In this document: positions 54,136 through 64,000 of the stretch, in pieces | Layout of the letters: every line of letters starts with the position of its first letter | Numbering within the stretch: the stretch's first letter is position 1 | Assembly: GCF_000835495.1 (NCBI RefSeq) | Contig: NW_015622541.1 | Coordinates: 5,952,001 to 6,016,000, forward strand | DNA from: Cladophialophora immunda | Lineage: Eukaryota > Ascomycota > Eurotiomycetes > Chaetothyriales > Herpotrichiellaceae | Length of the DNA stretch: 64,000 bases | Direction: 5' to 3' | Made by a program: the position numbers and the translations under genes | The notes under the pieces: generated by a model | The model's input: only the letters and a program-made list of their open reading frames with translations | The model's database searches: none | What the model was told of the DNA's origin: nothing

Positions 54136-54909
54136 CTACTGATCTGCGCCAAGGTAGAATTCCTGCTTGAATGCATACATATCATGGAAAGTACAATACT
54201 CTGGAGCCCCGAGCTCGACGTCTCTTGGTAACCTCAACAGCCAACCATCAAGATATGATGTGATGCGAGTTTTATCCTCCAGGCCCAGCAAGCGCAAGCT
54301 ATATGCAATGCTGATGTGAAAAGAGTATGTCGCATGGCCGGGGTGCTGCATCGCCAGCTGTCCAGCAATGTTGTCTCGCAGGTCTTGCAATCCTGTCTCT
54401 TCTTCTTTGGTCTTGGGGGTCATTTTGAGAGCTATACCGTCATCGAGCGCCTCCCATCCTGCCACATACATCCTATATGGCGGTCCATGCGGAAGTGCAA
54501 AGCTCGCCATCCTCTTGCGAACATGCTCGTTGCACGCCTCGAGGCTGCAATCCAAGGACAAATCACCAGGCCACGATTCTCTTTTGCGGATTTGATCAGA
54601 GACGCCCTCAAATATCGTCATGTGCCAGCTTGATGACGGTAGAAAGGCAAAGAGTTTGGCGAAGTCTTGTTGCTTCACGTCTTCCTCGAAATCCAGCAGT
54701 GATCGGTACAGCGGGGCCTGAAGGGGCAGATGGCAGATAACGGTATTGCCAGGAAATGGTAGAACAGTGCCATCGGGCTTGAACTTGTGGCCAATCCATC
54801 GCGGATAGTCTGCGTGTGGGAAGTCTTGCTTCGGAACTGGCTCAATCCGGTCGTTGCAAGGGGAGTCAGATTCAACGGCGATGCTCCTGAGGGCGGTCCT
54901 GATTGACAT
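54136..54909 (-). CDS. DUF1868 protein, 2H phosphoesterase-like
   Basis: Single exon of 257 aa. Two His-x-Thr/Ser-x motifs spaced about 100 residues apart (SWHMTIFEGV with His96; YSFHISIAYS with His198) define the 2H phosphoesterase fold, as in RNA ligase/cyclic phosphodiesterase relatives. DUF1868 signatures: YPRWIGHKFKPDGTVLPFPG and NTVICHLPLQAPLYRSL. The biochemical substrate of DUF1868 proteins is not established; 2',3'-cyclic nucleotides or ADP-ribose-like phosphodiesters are possible. A TATAAA at 54998-55003 (minus strand) lies about 90 bp upstream of the ATG. Confidence 0.87.
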   Translation of the reverse strand: MSIRTALRSIAVESDSPCNDRIEPVPKQDFPHADYPRWIGHKFKPDGTVLPFPGNTVICHLPLQAPLYRSLLDFEEDVKQQDFAKLFAFLPSSSWHMTIFEGVSDQIRKRESWPGDLSLDCSLEACNEHVRKRMASFALPHGPPYRMYVAGWEALDDGIALKMTPKTKEEETGLQDLRDNIAGQLAMQHPGHATYSFHISIAYSLRLLGLEDKTRITSYLDGWLLRLPRDVELGAPEYCTFHDMYAFKQEFYLGADQ

Positions 54910-55510
54910 ATTCAGTGATTAACGCGGTTCTTGCTGTGCTTAGATCGGCTGCTACGCTGAGTACGATCGACGACAATGGCTATGGCAATCTCCCCTCTTT
55001 ATAGCCACCGGGGCAACTTGCGCCTACGTGGCGCGAGCATGAGACAATAAGCGAGTATCCTGCAACCACGGACACTCCCTTGCCATATGGCGAACGCTAC
55101 CACTGAATAGGGTGATAGACTATGTCCCGATGCAAAGAGCCCGTGGCGCTTCCATCTGGGCCAAGCGTACTCCACCGCCGGCTGGAGATAGCTAAGAGAT
55201 ACGCAAATTAGGTATAGTTCGAACGTCTCCTCCGCAACAAGTTTGGCGTCACCGCTTAGAGATAACTGACCGGCACGCGATAAGAGGAGACATCTACCAC
55301 CGAGACTCCGAGTTTCCATTCTTATACACACTCCAATGGTGACTTGGTGCTCGAGCACGCCTCTTGTATTAGATGTGGAATGTCCCCGAAGCCTCCTTGG
55401 GCTTGAGGTACGATGCTGATGGCCCCCCAAGCTATATTAACATGGCCTTGAGCCACCCAGGATCGTGGCTGCCGCGTCAGAGCTAAACACGACAAAACCC
55501 AGCAGTCGCA
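54910..55510. promoter_or_regulatory. Divergent intergenic region DUF1868 / MFS transporter
   Basis: 601 bp carrying both promoters. TATAAA for the DUF1868 gene is at 54998-55003 (minus). No coding exon. Confidence 0.5.
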
Positions 55511-57188
55511 ATGGAAAAGCAGAGTTGTCATGAGAAGTTTATCGAGCAGGGCCAGCCGTTGATGGCCGAGGTGGAAGATGCTACAAATCACGAACATGAG
55601 CTGAAGCTTCTGGAAGCCGTTAGGCTGTATCCCAAGGCTGTTGCGTGGAGCGTCATGATGTCGACAGCGCTAGTCATGGACGGCTACGACCTCAAGGTTA
55701 AGTCCGAACCACGCTGCCCATGTCTCTTTCTGACTTGTGTGCAGTTGATTGGGTCCTTGTTCGCACAACCGGCCTTCAACGAGGCATACGGCGAACTGCG
55801 AACGAATGGCAAATACCAGATATCTGCACCGTGGCAGTCTGGCCTCAACAATGGCTCGAATGTTGGCCAAATCATTGGGCTCATGCTATCGGGCTATGTG
55901 GTCGAGAGGATTGGCTTTCGATTCACCATGATGATTGCGCTTTCCGTCGTCATACCTCTCATCTTCATCCAATTCTTCGCCTCGAGTCTCGGAGTTCTCG
56001 CAGTGGGACAAGTCTTGATCGGTATTCCTCTTGGCATGTTTCAGACCGTCACCTGTGTCTACGCCATGGAAGTCATGCCAACCTGTCTTCGCGCATATCT
56101 CACGAGCTACGTCAATTTGTGCTGGCTCTTCGGACAACTGATTGCAAGCGGCGTTCTTCGTGGAACCTTGCAGCTGTCTGCACCTTGGGCATACCGAGCA
56201 CCATTTGCTGTACAGTTTTTTTGGCCACTTCCGCTGCTGATCGGTGCCTTTCTTGCGCCTGAGAGCCCTTGGTGGCTTGTTCGACAACGGCGCATCGATG
56301 AAGCCAAGCTTTCAGTAAAACGCCTGACATCAAAGACATCAGTCAACTTCGATCTTGACAAGCATGTGGCCTTGATCCGCGCCACGACCGAACATGAAAG
56401 ACGACTCAAGGACGAGACGCACTTCGCCACATGTTTCAAGAGCACAGACCTTCGCAGGACTATCATTGTGATTGGATGCTACTGCATGCAAGTCATTTCG
56501 GGCAGTACACTGCGAGCATACGCAACCTATTTCTTCCAGCAAGCTGGGCTGGCCACGAATCAGGCCTTCAATATGTCGATGGTGGTGTATGCTATCGGAA
56601 TCGCAGGAGTTGTATCATCGGTGAGTCTAAGATTGTCACGTAAGCGACGACCGACTGACCGCATAGTGGTTTTTTATGTTCCGCGTCGGCAGACGGACGC
56701 TTTTTCTGATCGGCCTGAGCTGTTTGACTGTTGTGTACTGCATCATCGGCGCACTGGGGATTGCTCAAGCTTCGCATCCATCACCCGGACAAGCTTGGGG
56801 CATTGGAGCGCTGCTGCTCTTGTCGTCGTATGTCGCCAATTCGACGATTGGAGCAGTGTCGTACACCTTGGTATCGGAGATGCCTTCGTCATTACTGCGT
56901 AGCAAGACGGTGGCAATAGCGAGAGGCAGTTACGCGGTCATCAACATTGGTGCTAATGTCATTACACCGTACATGCTCAACTCGACGGCTTGGAACTGGC
57001 AGGCTCAGGCCGGCTGGTTCTGGGGAGGTGCTTGTGGGCTCGGCCTGGTTTTCAGCTATTTCGTTATCCCAGAGTCCAAAAATAGGACGGTTGCCGAGCT
57101 TGATCTGTTGTTTGAGAGGAAGATATCAGCTCGAAAATTCGCTAGTACACAGATATCGATCGCCGGATTGACAGGGCATCGTGATTAA
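55511..57188 (+). CDS. MFS alpha-glucoside/maltose-permease-like transporter
   Basis: Exons 55511-55696, 55745-56620 and 56667-57188 give 1584 nt, 527 aa, with 12 membrane helices. The N-terminus KAVAWSVMMSTALVMDGYDL leads through the first splice to KLIGSLFAQPAFNEAYGE, as in maltose permeases (GYDxxLLGSFFAxPAFxxxYG). Further landmarks: LSGYVVERIGFRFTMM, QTVTCVYAMEVMPTCLRAYL, APESPWWLVRQRRIDEA, RRTLFLIGLSCLTV, and PESKNRTVAELDLLFERKI. The canonical G-R-R signature after TM8 is VGRR. Intron 1 uses donor GTTAAG (less common). Predicted proton-coupled import of alpha-glucosides or a related sugar. No glucosidase lies next to it. Confidence 0.9.
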
Positions 57189-57840
57189 GTATACTAGGCT
57201 GGAACCAAGTTTGGGGAATTGTGCTCATGGGACGACTTAGGTCAGCGTTGCCGTCAATCGATAAAATGTGGATGCACCCACCCTATATCTGGATGAATAC
57301 TGGAAGGCGCGAAGCGAGTATGAGTGCAGAGTGTCTCTAGATAATGAATACGGCTGTGATAACCGTTTGGCGGGCGTAGTTGCAAAGAGACGAGGCTTTC
57401 AAGCAAAGGATGATGGAGCAATCTGGGAGGACAGTTCGACGCTGTAGCCATTCCAGGACCATTCTGGATACCTCAGTACACTTTCAGCTCCTCTTCTCTT
57501 GCTGAATGCCAGACGGGCCAACAGTCAAAAGGCATTGCAAGGGTTACGTGTGTGTGAGCGGTGCTGGGGAGGCTGTAAAGAGAACAGATCTCACCAACAT
57601 ACTGCTCGAGCCGACCAACATGGTACTGGAGAATGGCCACTGTAAATTCTAGAGAGCTCCCATATCTCTCTCTCATCTGAAGCCCGAACCTGCTGCAAGT
57701 ACAGCAACGAGGTGACCATCCTTTCGCTATAATCTGCTGCCCTCGCCGAGTTCCAGGTCCGGTCGGGCCTGGTCGCCGCCCGCGAGGCTGCGAGAGCTGT
57801 ACACCCAATTTCGTCCCGAGAGTATTTGTCTCTATCGCAT
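57189..57840. other. Intergenic, about 650 bp
   Basis: Downstream of the transporter. A minus-strand open frame at 57473-57868 lacks recognisable features and is not called. An upstream exon of the next gene could be hidden here. Confidence 0.35.
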
Positions 57841-57899
57841 CGTCATCAAGAAGTCCATCGCCGCACATAAGCTGTAGTTCACTCGGGGGGGGCTACACG

Positions 57900-58277
57900 G
57901 TGGAAAGTGATCTTACTCTCAGGGCCGAGGTGGCCGACGCCGTCGCGAAAGTTCGAGAAGGACAGGCTGCTGGTGGTGGTGGTGCCGGTGGCATCGGACA
58001 GGAGCTGCGGGCTCTACGAGAAGAAGCGGAAACATGGTCTAACAGAATGAAGCAGGCGTCGGAGGACTACACCGCCGCCTGCAGTAAAGGCATCATGTCT
58101 ATGGCTTTGTTCACGCTCGACAATGAGAACTGGACCACATTGACGGCCGATGAAAAGCGCCGGATCACCAGGATTCATGGATTGGAGTTGAAAACGACGG
58201 AACGTGATCCTGCTGCTGGACAGGTTGGCTCTTCTGGCCGCGCTGTGGTTGCAGCTGCACCGTCGACGGCAGAGTAA
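57900..58277 (+). CDS. Hypothetical protein, 3' exon only
   Basis: An open frame of about 125 residues ending at 58277 with protein-like composition: a helical, charged first half (EVADAVAKVREGQAAGGGGA, QELRALREEAETWSNRMKQA) and a hydrophobic patch (MSMALFTLDNENWTTL) followed by ADEKRRITRIHGLELK. The frame stays open upstream to about 57740 but has no ATG there; 57900 is GTG. So either the gene has an upstream exon or the start is not at this point. I do not recognise the family. A coiled-coil-forming small protein is possible. Confidence 0.35.
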   Translation: MESDLTLRAEVADAVAKVREGQAAGGGGAGGIGQELRALREEAETWSNRMKQASEDYTAACSKGIMSMALFTLDNENWTTLTADEKRRITRIHGLELKTTERDPAAGQVGSSGRAVVAAAPSTAE

Positions 58278-58545
58278 ACAACAGCGATGGTTACGAGCGG
58301 TCAAAACGTGACAGGAAAAAACAGGGGAAACATCGTGGAAAATTGAAGGCATGAGAGCTTGGGTGCTGTATGGGTCTGCAATATCGAGGCTCGTTCGCGA
58401 AGGGGAGACGGGCGGTCACAGTGGTCAAGGCTTTGACTTGGTGAAAATCCAAACCCTCGGCGTGCCGCGGCACGCAAGAAGTCGAAAATTTGACCAAGTC
58501 AAAGGATGGGCATTGAGGGTCACTTTGTACCTAGGTGTAGCAGTA

Positions 58546-60388
58546 CTACCAATTCAGCCAGTCGGACATGAAGTCGGTCCAAAAGTCTTCCTCGCCTCTC
58601 TGCCGCGCGTGGTTCCTCAGCGCAGCTGCCTCCCCTGGATCGTGGTCCCGCACGCGTCCCTCGTCGTCGAGGAAGGAGTTGACGAGCTCGTAGGCCGACT
58701 CCTCATGGCGGTGGCCACTCTCGTTTTGACCAAGATGTTGAAATGTTTGCGATGAGCTGGCCTGCTGCGTCGCTGCAGTCAAGATCTTGTCGAGCCAGCT
58801 CATGAGATGGGGAGCCTCGGAGGTCGCGTCTGTCCCGGCCTGCATCGCCAACTTCGCCATCAGGGCTCGGAAACGACCGACATGTTGGTGCGTGAGTGGT
58901 GGACGACCTAGGGAGACTGCTCCGCCCAGTTCATGCGTCTTCGACCGATCCAGACGAGCGAGCAGAAAGAACGTGGTGATCAGATGTGCCCACTCGACGA
59001 TGCCCAGCCGAACGATATAGTTGAGTCTTTGGTCCAGGATGTTGGATAGGAGTGCCTCAAAGTGCTCTACGCACAGGACCATGTCCTCGGCCGACATGGC
59101 CTTCGAACTCAGGGACTTTAGGACGCTGTATGCCGCGACGAAGTGGTAACTCGACCTCAAGGTCACCGACGTCTCGGACTGTAGGTTTGTAGCTCTCCAC
59201 TGGGCGAGACCTTCCGATGGAATAAAACGATGATCAGGCGGATTCCCATCGCCGCGGTGCAGGCTGACAAGGTGCATCAGCTCGACCACCGCAGGGGCCT
59301 CCTTGTCGAGAGACCCTGGCGACAGCTCGACCAGCAATTTCGCGGCGTTCCTCAAGCTCTCAATGCATCGCATGTTCTCGGGCCGATCGTACCCCAGCAC
59401 ACCCCCGCCGCAGTTGAGGTAGAAGCACAGCAAGAACGCTCGAATGGCGTTCACGTCTTCGTCCGCGCGGGTGGAGAAATCCCCGTCTCTGGCAAATCTC
59501 CTGGGCAGCCCGAGATCGGCGACCATGCCATTCGCGAGCTGTAGGAGCTGGTAGTATTGGAGGGTCTCGGGGTCGAAGCGGTGGTGATACCACAACATGT
59601 AGGTCAGCAGGCTCTGGAGGAGCTCCATGCTCTTCTGTCCTCTGACGATGACCCGGTGGGCGAGCACGTGGCGATATACCTCGCCCGCCTGCTTTTCAAA
59701 CTCCGGGTCAGAGCTGCTGCCTGTGAGGATGGCGGCGAGGAGGAGGATGGGGGAGGACGACAGAAGATCATCCAGCGGAACCGGCGGTAGCTGGATGGCA
59801 AAGGGCACCACTTCGACCATGTCTCTGTAGCGGTCCAGAAACATCGAGCATTGATGAGCACATGCAGATCTCAATGCAACCCAGCAGCCAGGCGAAGGCT
59901 CTCTGGCGTCCAACGCGGTGAGCAGAATACAGCCCAAAGTATTCGAAGCATCTCGGACGCCAGGCGACGGTGACTGTATTGTTCCCGACGTTGAGGGACC
60001 GCCGAGGCGGTGGCCTTGATCACCGTCCTCCTTCAACGCCGTTACGCCCCAAGCCCGTACTGGGATATTGCCATTGCCGCTAGCAAACCGCCCTCTCACC
60101 CTGATGCCGCATCAGCCAAGTCCCCTGCTCTTCGCGGTGTCCCATCCTCCTTACCTCTTCTGCGGGGCTGTCCGCCTGATGGCTTCATGAGGCACACATA
60201 CGACTCCAGAGATCTCGCACCTGAGAGGTCAGCGACGCTGAAAGGGCCTCTCCAGTAGGACCAAGGGGGAGAAAAGGGCCGTCACGGGCGTGGACCAACC
60301 TCTTGCAAGTCTCGTCGCTTGAGCCCGGGAGACAGCGCGACTTGCGCGCCCGACACGCCTCGCACGCTTGTCTGCATCGGGCTCTCAT
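58546..60388 (-). CDS. Zn2Cys6 fungal transcription factor
   Basis: Exons 60388-60300, 60220-60155 and 60100-58546 give 1710 nt, 569 aa. The zinc cluster is assembled over two exons: Cys9, 12, 19 and 28 in exon 1 and Cys31 and 38 in exon 2 (CX2CX6CX8CX2CX6C), with an 79-bp intron (donor GTTGGT, branch GCTGACC, acceptor CTCAG) between Cys28 and Cys31. The large third exon alone would look like a regulator lacking its DNA-binding domain. The regulatory domain contains SSPILLLAAILTGSS, EVYRHVLAHRVIVRGQKS, LLTYMLWYHHRFDPETLQYY, and AFLLCFYLNCGGGVLGY, the layout of Zn2Cys6 proteins of the 550-600-aa class found in secondary-metabolite clusters. Divergent from the SDHC-like gene. Confidence 0.88.
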
Positions 60389-60967
60389 TCCCGGTCCGCG
60401 GACTTGATGCGGCAGTGTAGATACTGGCGACACATGTACCCCGTACACTGAGCGCACAGGTGAGGGAGGGAAAAGCAGCAGAGAGAAAGTGGAGTGTCGG
60501 AGCCACGGTCGGAAGGTCAAGGATTCGCTGCGCAGGCGGCAGAGTTTGCGGCGCGGCCTCACTAGCCCTTGATTGGAACATGGTGGCGAGGCTGGCGCAG
60601 TATTCCCCCCACACGAGCAGAATGGCACCACATCCGAGGAACCAGGGCTGGGTACAGATACATAAGAGCTTCGTCTCTGACTATACCGTTATCAACACTA
60701 TTCTATTCTCGCTACCTAAAGTCCCAGAGCCCCAGAACGACCGCGATGTTAGGTCCAAAGTCCCTCCGAACCCTGATGTCTGGTCGTCAATGCATATCGA
60801 GTAAGTGCCGAGTATCCTGTCCGTGCGGGCAATGATGATCCTATTGCGTCTCGGCCGATTCACGCCTGACAGAACCCGCAGGAGTGGGCGTTGTGAGCCC
60901 GAGGGCTCTGAACACAACTCCCTCCCATCCTGCCATCTTCGCATTGAGCCCGCCTAGACCTGTACAG
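60389..60967. promoter_or_regulatory. Divergent intergenic region Zn2Cys6 / SDHC-like
   Basis: 579 bp shared upstream region of two divergent genes. CTATACCGTTATCAAC near 60680 and a GC-rich block at 60480-60560 are the only visible features. Confidence 0.45.
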
Positions 60968-61501
60968 ATGACCAAAAGGTATACCATTCCTCTCCCGCAA
61001 AGACCGAACCAAACACTAAACGGCCCTCTCCTGTCCAGACAAACAAGCACAACATCCAAGACCACCCTTCAAATCAAACCTCTCACTCCGTCACAACACG
61101 CCGCACACCTGGCGTCCCAGCGGCTCTCCCGGCCCGTGAGCCCTCACCTGTCAATCTACCAGCCGCAGATAACGTGGTACTCGGGCGCGCTGATGCGGAA
61201 CTGCGCCATGCTCCTCACCGCGCCGATCTACATCTTCGGGGCCGCGTACGTCGTCGCGCCGGTCGTAGGCTGGCACCTGGACACGGACAGCGTGGTGGCG
61301 TGGTTCGGGGCGCTGCCCGCCGGCGTGAGGGTGGCGATCAAGGGAGTGTGGGGGTTTGCATTCTGCTTTCACCTCGTACACGGGCTGAGGCACTTGATTT
61401 GGGACACGGGGATGATGCTGTCGAATAGGCAGGTGTGGGTCAGTGGGTGGATAGGGTTGGGGGTCAGTGTGCTGGGAACGGTGGGATTGATCTTTTGGTA
61501 G
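60968..61501 (+). CDS. Succinate dehydrogenase cytochrome b556 subunit (SDHC-like, divergent)
   Basis: Single exon of 177 aa. Signature RPVSPHLSIYQPQITWYSGA (SDHC motif SPHLxIYxPQ), three membrane helices, and the heme-ligand region FHLVHGLRHLIWDTG with His retained. The N-terminal 55 residues are Ser/Thr/Arg-rich, compatible with mitochondrial import. SDHC anchors complex II in the inner membrane and helps form the ubiquinone site. This copy departs from the canonical sequence: the ubiquinone-site stretch W-Y-S-S-A-L-x-R-x-T-G reads WYSGALMRNCAM here (Ser to Gly, Thr-Gly lost). That suggests an accessory paralogue rather than the housekeeping gene. ATG 60968 is chosen as the first ATG in frame; a GTG lies further upstream. 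Neighbours are an accessory regulator and a nitrilase. Confidence 0.85.
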   Translation: MTKRYTIPLPQRPNQTLNGPLLSRQTSTTSKTTLQIKPLTPSQHAAHLASQRLSRPVSPHLSIYQPQITWYSGALMRNCAMLLTAPIYIFGAAYVVAPVVGWHLDTDSVVAWFGALPAGVRVAIKGVWGFAFCFHLVHGLRHLIWDTGMMLSNRQVWVSGWIGLGVSVLGTVGLIFW

Positions 61502-61590
61502 GATAGACGGCAAGGAAAGAAAGGCGAAATCAATTCCAGAACATGGCAGCAACAATTGCGACGGCTTTTCGTTTCACACTCACTCGCTAC

Positions 61591-62723
61591 TTAATCCTCC
61601 CCCGCAGCCTTCTCCTCCGCGCTTGGTCGAGGCGTGTCGACTTTGTGCTTCCTCTCCCGGGTGTCGCACCCCAACCACAACAGGTCCGGCCGACTGTAGT
61701 GGCCACAAATGTCCAGGAAGCTGCGCGCCATGATGGCCATGCTGGGGTCGAGGTCCGCAATCACCAGTCCCTCAGATTTGGCGTCTAGCGGCTCTGAGAG
61801 AATCCGCCCGTCGGGCCCAACAACGCACGAGTAGCCTCCACCAGGGCTGTTCATGAGCATGGCCTGGCCGGTCCCCATCAGTTCGATCCCCTTGGGTCCC
61901 AACACGGTGGTCGCATGGAGAACAAACGTCTGTGTCTCAATGGCGTATGTTTGGGAGAGATTCTGGCAGCCTGTGTGCGAGATGGATCAGCTAAGCGCGC
62001 CGTATCCTGGCTAGGTCGAACGCTGACTTACCTTCCTTCGACATGGACCACAGCTCCGGCCCTGCGTGCGGGCTCAAGGGCGGCCACCCTGCAACGTGAA
62101 TGTCCTCGCGCTGTGTCGCGGTGTGATACTTCAACAAGGGCTGACAGTGCTCCCAGCAAGCCAAACTGCCCACTCGCTTCCCGGCCTTGGTGGCCACCAC
62201 ATTCATCAAGCTGTTCCCAGACGCGTCGCCAAAGATGGTGCGCTCCATGTGCGTAGGCTTCAGCTTGCGACGGTGCATCAGCATTTTCCCGTCTGAGTCG
62301 ATGATGGCTTGGGCGATGTAGACGGAGTTGTTGTCATTCTCAGAAAAGCCCAGTGCCACGACGACGCCGTTCTTTGCCGCACAATTCTGGATCGTGCGCA
62401 TCTCGTCAGAGTCTACGGCGAGGGAGTTCTGGATGTATCTTGTCGACAGAGCCGGGTCCACCGGCCGATGCCTATGTAATACAAGCTGTTACGGACATGT
62501 GCTGTGATGATGGGGTTCGTTGAGTACGTGAGTAGAAATCTCACCATATCCATGCTGGATAGCCAGGGATGAATGCCTCTGAGAAGCCCACGATCTTTGC
62601 ACCTTTCTTTGCGGCTTCGGCGATGATGGAACATGTTTTGGCGACTGAGGCTGGCAAGTCGAGCCATTCCGGTTCGTACTGGGCCACGGCCACTCGCAGA
62701 GTCGGAGGAGCTGCACTTCCCAT
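61591..62723 (-). CDS. Nitrilase (aliphatic/aryl-nitrilase class)
   Basis: Exons 62723-62545, 62471-62032 and 61970-61591 give 999 nt, 332 aa. The catalytic triad is visible: Glu49 ([11 protein letters not shown]), Lys131 ([12 protein letters not shown]) and Cys165 ([14 protein letters not shown]). Further features are [23 protein letters not shown], and a C-terminal strand [19 protein letters not shown]. The CWEH pattern belongs to branch-1 nitrilases (R-CN to acid plus ammonia), which includes fungal arylacetonitrilases and cyanide hydratases; the Trp after Cys is shared, so the exact substrate is open. Introns of 73 and 61 bp close the frame. Could detoxify plant cyanogenic or indolic nitriles. 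Confidence 0.92.
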
Positions 62724-63218
62724 GTCTGTTGTTTCCGATTGTCGACAGTTCTATCACGTTCTGGAGATGGACGTCCTCGATTCAGTCGGTAGCAAAGATG
62801 TGAGAAGCTCGCAACTCCGTGGTGATGGCGGGAACGTTCCGCTTTGAGAAGGTATACCAAGTCAATTTGAGGACAGTGCTGACAGCGGGAGCCTGATGGA
62901 CGCCGGGAGAGTTTCATGCTAAGGCCTTTATCTTCGCGGCATCGTCTGGTGGCAGGCCCAGACTAGGCGTTCTGGGAGAGGAGGGGTAGCTCGTGTTCGC
63001 AGCTGGGTGCTCTCAGCGCTGGGTCCATTCACGGGCGGGGTTATCTATAAAGCATGTACGATTGGCGGCCTCGCTTTGCTAGATCGCGATCCAGACGGTT
63101 CTATTTCCGAGGGGTCATAGTGGCGGAGCAATCGGTAGAGGCAACATGGAAGCGATTGTTGATTACTGAGAGATATGGCAGAATCCAGCATGCACGACAT
63201 GTCGCTGCGACACCTTCA
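62724..63218. other. Intergenic, 495 bp
   Basis: Promoter of the nitrilase and 3' flank of the last gene. No coding exon. Confidence 0.4.
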
Positions 63219-64000
63219 TTACACATTCTCCAGGACCATCAGACCCGTGCCTTCTCTGCACCCAACGTACTCCGCGTCCATGTCGCCCGATTTCAAGATA
63301 CAAAGCTCAACCCAGATCGAGAGCTTGCCATTCTGGCTATGCGCCCCCCCTGGCCCATACATTTCAAACGTCGTCTGTCGCAGCTTGACGTGGTCTTTGA
63401 AAGAGCGTCCGGCCAACTCGAAATGAGCGAGGTCAAGCAAGTACATCAACTGGTTCGTCTCGGCAATTGCATCGGTGTCCACCTCCAGGTCTGTGCCGGG
63501 GTCCAAGGTAGGCTTGGGGTTGAGGTGTGCAATATTGAACGTGAAGGAGACAACTCCGTTCTTGTTGCGCTCCGTGTCCAGGTGATTCATCCAGGAGACG
63601 GCGTGCGGCGCCAGCTTTTGTTTCCACGTTTCAAGCTCTTCTGGAGGCAGATTCGGCTGTCTCTGGCCTTCGCGGCAATAGCACAAATTGTCCGGGATCT
63701 TGCTGATCGTGACCCTTCCCAGTCTAATCTTGTCGGACAACGACGATTTCGACAGATCCACGACTTTCTTGCTCGGATCAGGCTTGGCTTTGGAGCTGGT
63801 GGCAAGCGGCGACGTAAAAGTATCATCCGGATCGGTATACTCGTCGGGATTGGCGCTGAGCCGATGGCGATAGACACCCCAGTACGCCTCGTCCGTGCTG
63901 GCTTTGAGACCCAGCATCGTGGCCAGGCCAGATGTCTCGTGTTGGTTTGCCGCAAACATGTAACGAGACTTCGGGACAGTCATCACCTCCCGCCAAACAC
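63219..64000 (-). CDS. Unrecognised protein, N-terminus beyond window
   Basis: The last 260 residues of a minus-strand gene; the frame is open to the window edge, so the start is outside. Readable landmarks: RYMFAANQHETSGLATML, KIRLGRVTISKIPDNLCYC, GVVSFTFNIAHLNPKPTL, MYLLDLAHFELAGRSF, MYGPGGAHSQNGKLSIW. It is mostly hydrophilic with no signal peptide or membrane segment in the visible part. No family could be assigned with confidence. Confidence 0.7.
   Translation of the reverse strand, partial: VWREVMTVPKSRYMFAANQHETSGLATMLGLKASTDEAYWGVYRHRLSANPDEYTDPDDTFTSPLATSSKAKPDPSKKVVDLSKSSLSDKIRLGRVTISKIPDNLCYCREGQRQPNLPPEELETWKQKLAPHAVSWMNHLDTERNKNGVVSFTFNIAHLNPKPTLDPGTDLEVDTDAIAETNQLMYLLDLAHFELAGRSFKDHVKLRQTTFEMYGPGGAHSQNGKLSIWVELCILKSGDMDAEYVGCREGTGLMVLENV

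Noticed and set aside
58546..60100. Regulator lacking a DNA-binding domain
   Set aside because: Two short upstream exons (60388-60300, 60220-60155) supply a complete Zn2Cys6 cluster in phase.

Overview
The window is nuclear DNA from a filamentous ascomycete (Pezizomycotina). Almost every gene has short GT-AG introns of about 42-130 bp with GCTGAC/GCTAAC-like branch points. There are five Zn2Cys6 regulators and one bZIP-DUF3425 regulator, a HET-ankyrin gene and a nuclear tRNA gene with an intron at the canonical position. The enzyme repertoire suggests a metabolically versatile soil or black-yeast-like fungus, but no species can be named from sequence alone. Exon coordinates were worked out by hand from splice signals and reading phase; most multi-exon models close exactly to a multiple of three.

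Left region (1-25.5 kb): a dense, probably catabolic cluster. It holds an AsaB/CmcJ-like oxidoreductase (partial), a tandem ABM-domain protein, three related short-chain dehydrogenases, a P450, a zinc alcohol dehydrogenase, an AtuA/DUF1446-family protein, a carboxymuconolactone-decarboxylase-like protein, a GFA-domain protein, a fumarylacetoacetase-family hydrolase divergent from a gentisate-dioxygenase-like bicupin, and a secreted SnoaL-like protein. A Zn2Cys6 regulator (13556-16412) and a bZIP regulator (20763-22112) lie inside it. A plausible reading is oxidation and ring cleavage of an aromatic or terpenoid substrate: P450/ABM hydroxylation, SDR/ADH oxidation, cupin ring opening, then FAH hydrolysis. 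The substrate is unknown.

Middle region (26-43.6 kb): two divergent Zn2Cys6 regulators (26173-28950 and 29543-32133), a sugar-porter-type MFS transporter, an intact class B flavin monooxygenase (Baeyer-Villiger type), a decayed fragment of a different Baeyer-Villiger monooxygenase, and a very large HET-ankyrin gene with about 33 ankyrin repeats. A single in-frame TAG interrupts its HET domain.

Right region (43.7-64 kb): general metabolism mixed with accessory genes. In order: a xylitol/sorbitol-type dehydrogenase, a mitochondrial D-lactate dehydrogenase (cytochrome), a 2-oxoglutarate/Fe(II) oxygenase, tRNA-Arg(UCG) with a 10-nt intron, a 266-bp foldback (MITE-like) inverted repeat, an intronless Zn2Cys6 regulator, a DUF1868 2H-phosphoesterase-like protein, an alpha-glucoside-type MFS transporter, a small hypothetical exon, another Zn2Cys6 regulator, a divergent SDHC-like succinate dehydrogenase membrane anchor, a nitrilase, and an unrecognised gene running off the right edge.
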